Source of the DNA: Vibrio comitans
GTDB lineage: Bacteria > Pseudomonadota > Gammaproteobacteria > Enterobacterales > Vibrionaceae
Direction: 5' to 3'
DNA length: 64,000 nucleotides
NCBI GenBank assembly: GCA_024346835.1
Contig: AP024866.1
Span: forward strand, 1,302,001-1,366,000
This document shows positions 16,252 through 25,809 of this stretch, in pieces. The notes beneath the pieces are model-generated. The model worked only from the letters and a program-made list of their open reading frames with translations, ran no database searches and was not told the origin of the DNA. The position numbers were made by a program, and so were the translations under genes. The first letter of the stretch is position 1. Each line of letters begins with the position of its first letter.

Positions 16252-17703
16252 ATGAGTCACAATGTAGATATTAATGAACGTCAAGCACCCGATGAGCTAT
16301 TGGTTACCATCGCAGATTATGTAATGAACACCGACATTGAATCCAGTGAAGCCTATGACACCGCGCGAAATTGCTTAATGGATACAATAGGTTGTGGATT
16401 GCTGGCATTACGCTTTCCTGAATGTACAAAGCATTTAGGCGCGTTAGTACCAGGGACGCAGGTGGCCAATGGTGCGCGTGTGCCGGGCACCTCTCATGTG
16501 CTAGACCCTATCACAGCGGCGTTTAACATTGGCTGTATTGTGCGTTGGCTTGATTTCAACGATACATGGCTAGCGGCAGAGTGGGGCCACCCTTCGGATA
16601 ACCTTGGGGCAATTTTGGCTGTGGCGGATTATTTGAGCCAAGTTGCGGTATCAGAAGGTAAAGCACCTTTGACCATGCGTGATGTATTAACCGCAATGAT
16701 CAAAGCCCATGAGATTCAAGGGGTATTAGCGTTAGAAAACAGCTTTAACCGTGTAGGTCTTGACCATGTACTCTTGGTGCGTGTTGCTTCAACGGCGGTC
16801 GTGACAAAAATGCTCGGAGGTAATCGCGATCAGGTGATTGATGCACTTTCTCATGCTTGGGCCGATGGTGGTGCATTGCGTACCTATCGTCATGCGCCGA
16901 ATGCGGGCTCTCGTAAGTCTTGGGCTGCGGGGGATGCAACATCAAGGGCTGTGCGCCTTGCCATGATCACTATGAAGGGAGAAATGGGCATTCCAACTGT
17001 TCTGTCTGCTCCGGGCTGGGGATACTTTGACGTGCTGTTTAAAGGTGAAAAATTTAAGGTCAGTCAGCCGTTTAACAGCTATGTGATGGAGAATGTTCTA
17101 TTTAAGATCTCTTTCCCTGCGGAGTTCCATTCACAAACTGCGGTAGAGGCTGCGGTAACCCTGCATTGCGAAGTAAAAAATCGCTTAGATGAGATAGAGC
17201 GTATTGAGGTGACAACGCACGAGTCAGCCATTCGCATTATTTCGAAGGTGGGCGAACTGGCTAACCCAGCAGATAGAGACCACTGCCTACAGTACATGAT
17301 TGCAGTGCCATTGATTCACGGTGACTTAATTGCCGAGCATTATGAGGATAGCTTCCATCAAGGGGACAAGCGTATTGATGAGCTTCGCTCGAAAATGAGC
17401 ATCGTTGAGGACTCTCGATATACCGAAGAGTACCTTGACCCAGACAAGCGCTCCATTGCCAATGCGATTCAGGTGTTCTTTAAAGATGGCAGTTCAACGC
17501 AGAAGATTGAGGTTGAATATCCAATTGGCCACCGTCGTCGCAGAGAAGAGGGCATCCCAGTGCTTGAGCAGAAATTCTTGAGCAATCTACGCACACGCTA
17601 CCCAGAAGCAAGCTGTCAAAAAGTCTTTAGCTTATGCAAGGATGCGAAGCGCCTAGAGCAAACCCCGGTACAAGAGTTCATGAATCTGTTGGTCATCAAC
17701 TAA
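16252..17703 (+). CDS. prpD: 2-Methylcitrate dehydratase (MmgE/PrpD family)
   Basis: 483 residues, the same length as enterobacterial PrpD. It dehydrates 2-methylcitrate to 2-methyl-cis-aconitate without an iron-sulfur cluster. Family signatures seen: [31 protein letters not shown] and [19 protein letters not shown] near the N-terminal half. GGA-rich ribosome site (AAAAGGA) before the ATG, 12 bases after prpC. Many Vibrio prp operons that I know use acnD plus prpF for this step, so the PrpD version here is a lineage difference worth noting. Confidence 0.95.
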   Translation: MSHNVDINERQAPDELLVTIADYVMNTDIESSEAYDTARNCLMDTIGCGLLALRFPECTKHLGALVPGTQVANGARVPGTSHVLDPITAAFNIGCIVRWLDFNDTWLAAEWGHPSDNLGAILAVADYLSQVAVSEGKAPLTMRDVLTAMIKAHEIQGVLALENSFNRVGLDHVLLVRVASTAVVTKMLGGNRDQVIDALSHAWADGGALRTYRHAPNAGSRKSWAAGDATSRAVRLAMITMKGEMGIPTVLSAPGWGYFDVLFKGEKFKVSQPFNSYVMENVLFKISFPAEFHSQTAVEAAVTLHCEVKNRLDEIERIEVTTHESAIRIISKVGELANPADRDHCLQYMIAVPLIHGDLIAEHYEDSFHQGDKRIDELRSKMSIVEDSRYTEEYLDPDKRSIANAIQVFFKDGSSTQKIEVEYPIGHRRRREEGIPVLEQKFLSNLRTRYPEASCQKVFSLCKDAKRLEQTPVQEFMNLLVIN

Positions 17704-17716
17704 TTGGAGACAGGCT

Positions 17717-19594
17717 ATGTCGAACTATCAGGATGAATACAACAAGGCTGCGAGCAACCCTCAACAGTTTTGGAAAGAACAGGCTCAGCAGATAGATTGG
17801 TTTACCTTTCCCACTCAGATCCTGTCTGATGATGAAAATGGCATTGAGCGTTGGTTTGCCGATGGCGAACTCAACACGTGTTGGCTTGCGCTCGATTATC
17901 ATGTGGCTAATGGCAGGGCCAATAATACGGCTCTGATTTATGACTCACCGGTGACGGCAACCAAGAAGCAATATACCTATGTTGAGCTTCGTGATGAGGT
18001 GGCCAAAGTTGCGGGGATGCTGAGTAATCTTGGGGTGGGTAAGGGTGACCGTGTGGTTATTTATATGCCGATGATCCCTGAGGCTGCAATGGCGATGTTG
18101 GCCTGTGCCAGATTGGGTGCTATTCATTCTGTGGTGTTCGGCGGGTTTGCACCAAACGAGTTAGCAGTGCGTATCGAAGATGCGGAGCCTAAGGTTGTGC
18201 TAACGGCATCTTGCGGTATCGAAGTGAGCAAGGTGTTGGAATACAAACCGCTAGTGGATAAAGCGATTATGGATAGCCGTTGGAAACCATCGAATGTGGT
18301 GGTGTTCCAACGCCCACAGGCTCTGGCAGAACTGGGGCATGATAGAGACGTTGATTGGCAGAGTGCAGTGAGTGAGGCTGAGCCTCAGGAGTGTGTTCCC
18401 GTTAAAGCAACGGACCCTTTATACATTTTGTACACGTCAGGTACGACAGGTAAACCAAAGGGTGTGGTTCGCGACAATGGCGGACATGCGGTGGCCATGA
18501 AATACTCGATGAGTAGCATCTATAACATCGATCAAGACAGAGTGTTTTGGGCGGCCTCTGATGTGGGATGGGTCGTTGGTCACTCTTACATTGTGTATGC
18601 ACCGTTGATACATGGTTGCGCCACAATACTGTTTGAAGGTAAGCCTGTTAGAACCCCTGATCCTGGCGCGTTTTGGCGAGTGTGCGAAGAGTATCAGGTC
18701 CAGGCTATCTTCTCGGCACCAACCGCGTTTAGGGCGATTAAAAAAGAAGACCCTCAAGGCTTAGAGTTGGCAAAATATGATCTAAGTAAGCTTGATACGA
18801 TTTTCATGGCCGGCGAGCGATTAGATCCTCCAACCTTAGAATGGGTCACTGAGATGACTAACAAACCCGTTATCGATCACTGGTGGCAAACCGAAACAGG
18901 CTGGGCAATCGCTGCTAATATGACGGGCATAGAAATGATGCCAGTGAAACCAGGCTCGGCTACGGTTCCTGTGCCTGGCTATCAGGTGGAGATCTTGGAT
19001 GAGTCGGGCGATAAGGCGCAGGCTAATCAGCAAGGGTATGTGACCTTAAAACGTCCGTTACCGCCGGGCTGTTTACCAACCGTATGGCGTAATCATGATC
19101 GCTTCCAATCTGGGTATCTCAGTCACTTTGATGGGTATTATTTATCAGGTGACGGTGGCTACATGGATGAAGAGGGTTACCTGTTCATCATGGGACGCAT
19201 TGATGACGTGATTAACGTGGCAGGACACAGGCTATCGACGGGCGAAATGGAAGAAGTAGTTGGTGGACATCCAGCAATTGCCGAGTGTGCGGTTGTCGGT
19301 ATTCACGATGATCTTAAAGGTCAGAAACCCCTAGGGCTGGTGGTACTTAAAGATGGAGTATCGGTGGAAGATGCCGCGCTTGCTTCTGAGTTAGTAGGCA
19401 AGGTTAGAGCTGAAATTGGAGCAGTAGCGTGTTTTGATCAGGCTCTGGTGGTGGATAGATTACCTAAAACGCGCTCGGGTAAAATACTACGCCGAGTGAT
19501 TCGTCAAATTGCGGATGGTGAGCAGTACGTGGTGCCATCGACGATTGATGATCCGAGTAGTCTTACTGAGATTGAGAGGGTATTGGAGAGGTAA
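17717..19594 (+). CDS. prpE: Propionyl-CoA synthetase
   Basis: 625 residues. It activates propionate with ATP and CoA via propionyl-AMP, feeding prpC. AMP-forming acyl-CoA synthetase motifs: P-loop-like YTSGTTGKPKGVV, WWQTETGWAI, SGDGGYMDEEGYLFIMGR, and the C-terminal catalytic lysine in PKTRSGKILRR, the lysine that protein acetyltransferases modify in this family. GGAG ribosome site, 13 bases after prpD. It is the last gene of the operon; a hairpin of the intergenic repeat family follows about 33 bases later. Confidence 0.95.
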   Translation: MSNYQDEYNKAASNPQQFWKEQAQQIDWFTFPTQILSDDENGIERWFADGELNTCWLALDYHVANGRANNTALIYDSPVTATKKQYTYVELRDEVAKVAGMLSNLGVGKGDRVVIYMPMIPEAAMAMLACARLGAIHSVVFGGFAPNELAVRIEDAEPKVVLTASCGIEVSKVLEYKPLVDKAIMDSRWKPSNVVVFQRPQALAELGHDRDVDWQSAVSEAEPQECVPVKATDPLYILYTSGTTGKPKGVVRDNGGHAVAMKYSMSSIYNIDQDRVFWAASDVGWVVGHSYIVYAPLIHGCATILFEGKPVRTPDPGAFWRVCEEYQVQAIFSAPTAFRAIKKEDPQGLELAKYDLSKLDTIFMAGERLDPPTLEWVTEMTNKPVIDHWWQTETGWAIAANMTGIEMMPVKPGSATVPVPGYQVEILDESGDKAQANQQGYVTLKRPLPPGCLPTVWRNHDRFQSGYLSHFDGYYLSGDGGYMDEEGYLFIMGRIDDVINVAGHRLSTGEMEEVVGGHPAIAECAVVGIHDDLKGQKPLGLVVLKDGVSVEDAALASELVGKVRAEIGAVACFDQALVVDRLPKTRSGKILRRVIRQIADGEQYVVPSTIDDPSSLTEIERVLER

Positions 19595-19627
19595 GTTTGG
19601 CAGATAGTTGATTGGGTGCGCTCTAAG

Positions 19628-19659
19628 ATCCCGGATAAGTTCTGCGAACTTTCCGGGAT
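19628..19659. repeat. Half copy of the CGTCAT/ATGACG palindromic repeat
   Basis: ATCCCGGA and TCCGGGAT form a stem, preceded by GCTCTAAG and followed by GACG. This is the right-hand hairpin of the repeat family seen complete at 19725 and 19891. There is no T tract, but as the first strong hairpin after prpE it may act in transcript end formation. Confidence 0.6.
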
Positions 19660-19724
19660 GACGTATCGGGGCGAATACGAGGAAAGGTGACAAATACACC
19701 TATGCCTCCATAACCCCCAACAGC

Positions 19725-19826
19725 CGTCATTCCGGCATGCTTTTAGGCGGAATCTTAGAGCGCACATAATCAAGCAATGTGCTCACCAAGATTCTGGATA
19801 GCGACGATGTCACTTCCAGAATGACG
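19725..19826. repeat. Intergenic palindromic repeat, full copy 1 (102 bp)
   Basis: Starts CGTCATTCCGG and ends CCAGAATGACG, so the ends are inverted. It is built of two hairpins, one at each end, joined by a linker with TCTTAGAGCGCACAT. About 80 percent alike by eye to the copy at 19891. No ORF and no transposase. Confidence 0.75.
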
Positions 19827-19890
19827 ACTATTTTGGAAGCTAGGGTAGAGAGTAAAGACTGCGCTTATGTCACCATACCTTACTAACAAC

Positions 19891-19991
19891 CGTCATTCCG
19901 GCATGCTTTTAGCCGGAATCCTAGAGAGCACATAATTAGCCATGTGCTCACCAAGGTCCTGGATAGCGACGGTGTCGCTTCCAGGATGACG
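19891..19991. repeat. Intergenic palindromic repeat, full copy 2 (101 bp)
   Basis: Starts CGTCATTCCGGCATGC and ends CCAGGATGACG, with the same two-hairpin plan and a TAGAGAGCACAT linker. It ends 20 bases before the cpdB stop, between convergent prpE and cpdB, and its hairpins could end transcription from both sides. Confidence 0.75.
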
Positions 19992-20010
19992 AGGTTTTGG
20001 CTGTTATATC

Positions 20011-21972
20011 CTACTTGGTCAGGTCAATCTGATACAAAGCAAAGCCGCTTTCGTCGGTTGCTACTTGCTTCATAGGGTATTGACCCTTGTCTTTAATAAA
20101 CTGCGCCGCTTTCTCACTTGGTGAGGTTTCAAAGCGTACATCAAGTTTAGTTTCAGCCTTAATCGGAGCAAAACGCCAGTTGTTGTCAGCACTTGGTGTT
20201 ACCTCACCCTTATCTTTACTCACTTGTGAGATGTAGTTTGCAACAATTGTGCGGTTTTCATCTGGAGAATCAAACGCAATGAACTCAGGGCCAGTGCCTG
20301 GGAAGCTGTTGCTGTATGCACGGTAGTTGTTGGTGGCGATGATGAAGTCTTGCTTCATGTCGATTGCTTTACCTTGGTAGGTAAGGCCAACAATACGCTC
20401 AGACTCAGGGTTGATTACCTTACAGCTTGCATCGTATTTAGCAGGCTTTGTCACATCGATTTGGTACTCAACACCATCAATAACGTCAAAGTTGTACGTT
20501 CTGAAGTTGTCCCAGTCGATCAGGCCTTGTGGCTTAGTGCTGTTCACGTTTATTTGGTTAAATTGACCTGCGCTACATTCAAGCCACTCTTTTACTTCAT
20601 TACCCGTTACTTTAAGTGCTACAAGTGTGTTCGGGTATAGGTACAAGTCGGCAGCGTTACGGAAGGTGAGCTGGCCTGATTCTACCTCGGTGAAGTTAGC
20701 TGGGTCATTTTTACGACCACCTACTTTAAATGGTGCAGCAGCTGAAAGCACTGGAGTGCCATCTAGATCAGGGTCGCCTTGGATAAAGCGCTCAACGTAA
20801 TCTTTTTGTGCAAGGTTTACGATTTGAATCGTTGGGTCATCTTGTACAAGGGCAAGGAAGCTGTACATCACGTCGTTTGCTTTACCAATCGGTTGGTTAA
20901 CGAATTCGCGAGTGCCTTTGTGGTCTTCTTCTAATGCTTTAACAATGCCAGCATCAGGTTCTGCCAAAGACTTGTTGTTTGCAGTATCAAAAATAGGGCG
21001 GGCTTCAGATTGACCATCGGTCACGACCCATTTTCCGTCTTTTTGTGCCAGGGTTAAGTCCATAACACCTACGTGGCTACCCCAACGACCCGGCATAACC
21101 GCCGTTACACCATTGATGGTGCCTTTCTCGTTGTCGATGCCTTGCATGTTGTCAAAGCCTTTGCCTGGGAAGACTGCGTGAGAGTGACCAAAGGCAATGG
21201 CGTCGATTCCTTCAACTTCTGATAGGTAGTAAGTCGAGTTTTCTGCGCCTTGTTTATATGGGTCTTGTGACACACCTGAGTGAGGAATCGCGACGATGAT
21301 ATCCGCGCCTTCTTTTTTCATTTGAGGAACCAGCTTTTCAGCGGTTTCTTTGATGTCTTCAGCGTAAACACGACCTTCTAGGTTTTTCTTGTCCCATACC
21401 ATGATTTGCGGTGGTACGAAGCCAATGTAACCAACCTTAACTTTATGCGACTCGCCATCTACATCTGTAAAGGTGTGCTCTTTGATGATGTAAGGCTTAA
21501 ATAGGTGCTCGCCAGTTTTTTTGTCAAATACGTTGGCGCTGATGTAAGGGAATTTAGCGTCGTTGATAGTTTCGAATAGAAACTCAAGACCGTAGTTGAA
21601 TTCGTGGTTACCGATATTACCTACATCGTAATCAAGTTGGTTCATGGCTTTGTAGACAGGGTGAACTTCGCCCATCTTAATGCCTTTAGAGGCCATGTAG
21701 TCGCCCATTGGGCTACCTTGGATAAGGTCACCATTGTCAACCAATACACTGTTGTTTACTTCTGCGCGCGCTTCTTTAACAAGAGTTGCTGCACGCGTTA
21801 GACCGATTTTTTGAGAAGGAGAATCTTTGTAGTAGTCATAATCCATTACGTTGGTATGGATGTCGGTCGTTTCGATAATACGAAGCTTAATAGTGTCTGC
21901 CATAGCAGGGCCAGCCATTGCTAGCATGCCACCTAAAACGGCCAGTGAAATTGGTTTGATTGATGTTCTCAT
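20011..21972 (-). CDS. cpdB: Periplasmic 2',3'-cyclic-nucleotide 2'-phosphodiesterase / 3'-nucleotidase
   Basis: 653 residues from the ATG at 21972, with GGAG upstream; a GTG four codons earlier is less likely. The signal peptide is clear, with an AMA cleavage region near residue 29. Metallophosphoesterase motifs follow: [16 protein letters not shown] and [10 protein letters not shown]; the C-terminal 5'-nucleotidase-like domain ends with [14 protein letters not shown], the nucleotide-stacking region. It lets the cell use 2',3'-cyclic and 3'-nucleotides from RNA breakdown as nucleoside and phosphate sources. Length fits E. coli CpdB (647). Confidence 0.95.
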   Translation of the reverse strand: MRTSIKPISLAVLGGMLAMAGPAMADTIKLRIIETTDIHTNVMDYDYYKDSPSQKIGLTRAATLVKEARAEVNNSVLVDNGDLIQGSPMGDYMASKGIKMGEVHPVYKAMNQLDYDVGNIGNHEFNYGLEFLFETINDAKFPYISANVFDKKTGEHLFKPYIIKEHTFTDVDGESHKVKVGYIGFVPPQIMVWDKKNLEGRVYAEDIKETAEKLVPQMKKEGADIIVAIPHSGVSQDPYKQGAENSTYYLSEVEGIDAIAFGHSHAVFPGKGFDNMQGIDNEKGTINGVTAVMPGRWGSHVGVMDLTLAQKDGKWVVTDGQSEARPIFDTANNKSLAEPDAGIVKALEEDHKGTREFVNQPIGKANDVMYSFLALVQDDPTIQIVNLAQKDYVERFIQGDPDLDGTPVLSAAAPFKVGGRKNDPANFTEVESGQLTFRNAADLYLYPNTLVALKVTGNEVKEWLECSAGQFNQINVNSTKPQGLIDWDNFRTYNFDVIDGVEYQIDVTKPAKYDASCKVINPESERIVGLTYQGKAIDMKQDFIIATNNYRAYSNSFPGTGPEFIAFDSPDENRTIVANYISQVSKDKGEVTPSADNNWRFAPIKAETKLDVRFETSPSEKAAQFIKDKGQYPMKQVATDESGFALYQIDLTK

Positions 21973-22095
21973 TGTGCGCTCCACGCCAAAAGAGTGATAA
22001 ACGCGCTAAATGTAACAAATTGAGAGGAAAGGGCACAAAATTAGTGTAATTCGGTCGCTATCTTATTGCGATTATGCGACCTATCTCACGACTCG

Positions 22096-23007
22096 TTACG
22101 CTGGCTGAACTTCGAACTTACGCAAGTATCTAGGTAGCATGGTTTCATTGCCTAAAATGCCGCCTTGGTGAACATACAGTACATTGATGTCTGGGTTTTC
22201 ATCCATCCAAGGGAGCAGGCAGTTCCACATGTACGGGTCGTACAACAGATCAAATTCCACATTGGTGTTTTTTTCAAGCTCTTGCCAGATTCGAAACTCA
22301 CTCTCATAGAGCTTGCCAAAGTGATGCTTATAATCTGCTGACAGAACTGTAGGAAAGTCCTTTGCACCCAGCTCTTGCCATTGAGTCTGAAGATACTCTT
22401 TACCACCTACACAGGCGCAGGTGAGTACTGGGATTTCATGCTGCTTTAGGTGTTTGTGCAGGTAGAGCGCTGTTGTGCCAGTGCCAGAGGGAAGGGCGAT
22501 GGCAAACTTTTGGTTTGGGCGATAACGAGTCCAGGTGAGGAGTTCGCTTGCAAGCCCTTTAATACCCTCTTCGGATAGATATGAGCGCCCGCCTTCGGGA
22601 ATAACTAAGCAGTTTGCTTCGGGCTGCCTGACATCTTGAATGTACTGTGCAGGGTGAATACCCTCGGAAAAGGCACTGTCACATTCTACGATGTTAGCGC
22701 CAAGCTCTAGAGCGCCTCGATAGTTACCGCTAGGGTTGTCTTTTAGCCATTGTGGGATGCGCTGAACGTAAAATTCCAGTTTCCACTTTTTGATTTTACA
22801 CAAAGCGGCTAAAGAGTAGAGCGAGTTCGCTTGTATGGATCCGTAACCGATAAGAGTGTCGATGCCAGCATAGTCATCTTGTAACAACCGCATGAATTTT
22901 CTCGCTTTATTGCCAGAAAAATGTTGATGTAGTTGGTCATCGCGCTTTAAATAAAAGCAGTGGTCGCGAAAGATATGTTGTGTAACTGGACTAGTATCAA
23001 GTTTCAT
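22096..23007 (-). CDS. ACC deaminase / D-cysteine desulfhydrase-like PLP enzyme
   Basis: 303 residues, fold type II PLP enzyme. Seen: KRDDQLHQHFSGNKARKF, in which K34 is the pyridoxal lysine, and SGTGTTALYLHKHL, the phosphate-binding glycine loop. It belongs to the 1-aminocyclopropane-1-carboxylate deaminase/D-cysteine desulfhydrase group; the substrate cannot be told from these motifs. The family member in marine gamma-proteobacteria is usually just called ACC deaminase-like. Single gene, divergent from the GtrA gene. Confidence 0.85.
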   Translation of the reverse strand: MKLDTSPVTQHIFRDHCFYLKRDDQLHQHFSGNKARKFMRLLQDDYAGIDTLIGYGSIQANSLYSLAALCKIKKWKLEFYVQRIPQWLKDNPSGNYRGALELGANIVECDSAFSEGIHPAQYIQDVRQPEANCLVIPEGGRSYLSEEGIKGLASELLTWTRYRPNQKFAIALPSGTGTTALYLHKHLKQHEIPVLTCACVGGKEYLQTQWQELGAKDFPTVLSADYKHHFGKLYESEFRIWQELEKNTNVEFDLLYDPYMWNCLLPWMDENPDINVLYVHQGGILGNETMLPRYLRKFEVQPA

Positions 23008-23130
23008 AGGTGTGCTTAGCGATCGTTATACGGTAAGTCGAATCAGCAAAAGTTCGACATCTTAGTGGTATTTGCCCCTTAAACCAAGATGATTTGTTCA
23101 CATTAAAACGAATTTATATAAAGGTATGGA

Positions 23131-23511
23131 ATGATAAACGGTCGCTTTTTGCGTTTTGCTAAAGTTGGCGCCGCAGGGTTTGTGGTGGATATCTTAGTAT
23201 TCTCGATATTGGTTTACGGATTTGGCTTTCCTACCATGCTATCGAGAGTGCTTTCATTCATAGTTGCTGCCACCACAACTTGGCTCGGTAATCGTTTGTA
23301 TACCTTTAAGGTTACTTCAGATCGCTTTGGTCAATGGAAGCGCTTCTTCCTCTCAGCTTGCATCTCAATGTTGCCCAACCTTTTGGTATTTAAAGGCATA
23401 CTGCTTTTTCTTGGGGAAAACCCCATTACTCATGTTATTGCATTTGTGTGCGGTGTTGCCTCGGGTCTAGTGAGTAATTATGTGCTGAGCTCGCGCTGGG
23501 TGTTTAGATAA
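23131..23511 (+). CDS. GtrA-family membrane protein
   Basis: 126 residues with four hydrophobic segments (about 12-30, 36-52, 68-88 and 97-118). The opening RFAKVGAAGFVVD and the later WLGNRLYTF and SNYVLSSRWVF are the GtrA signatures. Such proteins are thought to flip undecaprenyl-linked sugars in glycan or O-antigen modification. No glycosyltransferase partner is next to it, so the substrate is unknown. Confidence 0.88.
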   Translation: MINGRFLRFAKVGAAGFVVDILVFSILVYGFGFPTMLSRVLSFIVAATTTWLGNRLYTFKVTSDRFGQWKRFFLSACISMLPNLLVFKGILLFLGENPITHVIAFVCGVASGLVSNYVLSSRWVFR

Positions 23512-23538
23512 AAAAGGGTCGCTAAATGCGACCCTTAG
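23512..23538. terminator. Bidirectional terminator between the GtrA and peptide-transporter genes
   Basis: Perfect 9-bp stem AAGGGTCGC with GCGACCCTT around TAAAT, with A residues on the left. It lies between convergent genes 37 bases apart and serves mainly the leftward gene, where the T tract follows the stem. Confidence 0.8.
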
Positions 23539-23548
23539 AATGTGTAAA

Positions 23549-24940
23549 TTATGCTGGAAGAGTTTGTGCATCGTGCACTTTGTCTTCTATTGTGTCTGGC
23601 TTGCTTTCCGCACCGTGCATCCATTTAACGAGCGTATTCGACATGAATAGTAGAATAACGCCAGAGACGGTTGCTGCGACTGCAATACCACCAAAGATAG
23701 ACATAGCGCCGTAATCACCTACGTGAGAGCCAATGAAGCCCGCTACGTAGTTAGCAATTGCGTTGAAGCCAAACCATGCACCCATTAGCAATGATGCAAG
23801 GCGAAGCGGAGCAAGTTTAGTTACCATAGATAGGCCAATTGGAGAGATGCAAAGCTCACCCAAAGTATGGAAGAAGAACGCGCCTACTAACCAGAACATT
23901 GAGGTTTTCACCGTCTCGTCACCACCTTGTTGAAGCACAGCGCCTACCATGAATAAGAAGCCTACTGCTAGGAAGAACAGCGATAGAGCAAACTTCACAG
24001 GAGAGCTTGGTTCACGCTTGCCTAGTTTCACCCATAATGCCGCCATTAGTGGTGCAAGGACCATAATAAAGAACGGGTTTAGAGACTGGAACCAAGCCGC
24101 AGGAACTTCAAAGCTACCTAACATGCGGTCTGTGTATTGCTGAGTGTAGATGTTCATCAAACCACCGGCTTGTTCAAAGCCAGCCCAGAATACGATAACG
24201 AATAGACCCATCACCATGATTACTTTTAGGCGATCAATCTCTTGTTTGGTTAATGGAGCCTTCTGCTTATTGCTGTTTTGTTGCTGTGCAATTTTAGCTG
24301 CAGGAACGGTACCAATTTTCCCAAGCCACGACTGGCCAAGGCTAACTTGAAGTACCACACTTAGCATCATACCAATACCGGCAACCAGAAAACCTGCGTT
24401 CCAACCGTAAGAGTTGGCAACACTGCCGGCAACAACACCTGCGATAAGTGCACCCAGATTGATACCCATGTAGAAGATAGTGAATGCACCATCACGACGA
24501 TTGTCGCCTTCTTCATATAAATCACCCACCATGGTCGAGATGTTTGGCTTAAATAGTCCGTTACCTAAGATAAGTAGCGTTAAACCAAAATAGAAGGTGG
24601 TATGGATGTCTAGTCCAAATGCATGATTGGGTAGCGCCAGAGAAAACTGACCAAGGGCCATTAATACACCACCGATTAGGACTGATTTACGTTGTCCTAG
24701 GTAATTATCTGCAATCCAGCCGCCAATGAGAGGGGTGACATAAACTAGGCCGGTATAGATGCCGTAAAGATCAAGTGCTTCCTTGGTACTCCAACCAAGA
24801 CCGCCGTTAAGCGTGGTATCTGTAAGATAAAGAACAAGAATTGCACGCATTGCGTAATAAGAGAAACGCTCCCATAGCTCAGTGCTAAATAGGAGAAATA
24901 GGCCGCGCGGATGGCCTAAAATATTTTTTTGAATAGTCAT
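23549..24940 (-). CDS. POT/PTR-family proton-dependent di/tripeptide transporter
   Basis: 463 residues, an inner-membrane MFS protein with 12 or more hydrophobic segments. The POT signature ELWERFSYYAMRA near residue 21 contains the ExxER proton motif; GIYTGLVYVTPLIGGWIAD and FTIFYMGINLGALIAG are the two PTR2 signatures. It imports di- and tripeptides with protons; DtpA/DtpB-like, but the exact paralogue is not decidable. Alone, convergent with the GtrA gene. Confidence 0.93.
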   Translation of the reverse strand: MTIQKNILGHPRGLFLLFSTELWERFSYYAMRAILVLYLTDTTLNGGLGWSTKEALDLYGIYTGLVYVTPLIGGWIADNYLGQRKSVLIGGVLMALGQFSLALPNHAFGLDIHTTFYFGLTLLILGNGLFKPNISTMVGDLYEEGDNRRDGAFTIFYMGINLGALIAGVVAGSVANSYGWNAGFLVAGIGMMLSVVLQVSLGQSWLGKIGTVPAAKIAQQQNSNKQKAPLTKQEIDRLKVIMVMGLFVIVFWAGFEQAGGLMNIYTQQYTDRMLGSFEVPAAWFQSLNPFFIMVLAPLMAALWVKLGKREPSSPVKFALSLFFLAVGFLFMVGAVLQQGGDETVKTSMFWLVGAFFFHTLGELCISPIGLSMVTKLAPLRLASLLMGAWFGFNAIANYVAGFIGSHVGDYGAMSIFGGIAVAATVSGVILLFMSNTLVKWMHGAESKPDTIEDKVHDAQTLPA

Positions 24941-25202
24941 AGTTGTGTCTGTATATATTAGTTTTTAGTATGAACGCAGTTAGGTATACAGGGATGAAGG
25001 CTTCACATCAATGACTCGAGATTGCACTAAATATGCACTATTAGTGATTAACTTATTGTTTTATAGAGCTTAATTGCATTAAATGGCACGCTATTCACGT
25101 GCTGGAAAGTAACTTTCCATTTTTGCCTGTCAAAATTTACTCAGAGTAAATAATGAGCTGGATTTGTTTGTATTACAGGCGCTAAGGCTGCTGTATAGAT
25201 AT
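24941..25202. other. Gene-free stretch upstream of the peptide transporter
   Basis: Promoter and leader of the leftward transporter gene are expected here. I see A+T-rich sequence but no convincing operator, riboswitch or small ORF; only the grxA terminator at its right end is clear. Confidence 0.5.
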
Positions 25203-25239
25203 AAAAAATCCCCAATATCTGGTAACCAGTTATTGGGGA
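25203..25239 (-). terminator. grxA terminator
   Basis: Stem TCCCCAAT with ATTGGGGA enclosing a smaller CTGGT/ACCAG hairpin; on the minus strand it is followed by a T run (TTTTTTAT). Confidence 0.85.
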
Positions 25240-25278
25240 CTAGTGTCGACTTTGAGGCTTATTAATAAGCCAATCTAC

Positions 25279-25542
25279 TTAAGCGTAAAGGTTTAGGTTC
25301 TCTTTCGCGTAAGCTTCAAATTCTGTACAACCACCAACGTGGTCTTGGTCGATAAAGATCTGAGGTACTGTTTCAACAGGCTTACCAACAGTCTTCTCTA
25401 GGTCTGCTTTTGAAATGCCTTCTGCATGGATATCAACGTAGCGATAGTTAAAATCTTCACGCTTTTCTTTTAGCTCTTCAGCAATGTCTTTTGCGCGTAC
25501 GCAGAATGGGCAACCTGGACGACCAAAAATAACTACAAACAT
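25279..25542 (-). CDS. grxA: Glutaredoxin 1
   Basis: 87 residues, near-identical in plan to E. coli GrxA. It reduces disulfides, including those of ribonucleotide reductase, with glutathione. Seen: redox motif C11-P-F-C14 in FGRPGCPFCVRAKD, the cis-proline region GKPVETVPQIFID and the GGCTEFEAY glutathione-binding stretch. GGAGAG ribosome site before the ATG, and its own terminator follows. Confidence 0.97.
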   Translation of the reverse strand: MFVVIFGRPGCPFCVRAKDIAEELKEKREDFNYRYVDIHAEGISKADLEKTVGKPVETVPQIFIDQDHVGGCTEFEAYAKENLNLYA

Positions 25543-25731
25543 AAAACTCTCCTTTTCCGTTGTTGAAACTATGCCTTAACCCCTCAATGAAATAAAGAAA
25601 TAATTACCTGTTACTGTGATAGGGAGCACCTATCAAAACTAAGCGGTGACTGTTTAATCAAAACTAGACATTGAACGAAGTGTGATCCGATATGTAATGT
25701 AAACTGTTTGTAGGTCTTTTGAAAAATTTGA

Positions 25732-25745
25732 TTGAAGTAAATCAA
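25732..25745. promoter_or_regulatory. FNR-like site before the iron alcohol dehydrogenase gene
   Basis: TTGAAGTAAATCAA matches the FNR consensus TTGAT-N4-ATCAA at nine of ten positions, 65 bases before the ATG, a fitting place for anaerobic activation. Predicted from sequence only. Confidence 0.5.
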
Positions 25746-25809
25746 TAAATTAGTACCAGTTAGGGTGCATGCTAATGCTTTTCCCTAGAGACTAACAGAG
25801 GATGTTTCT

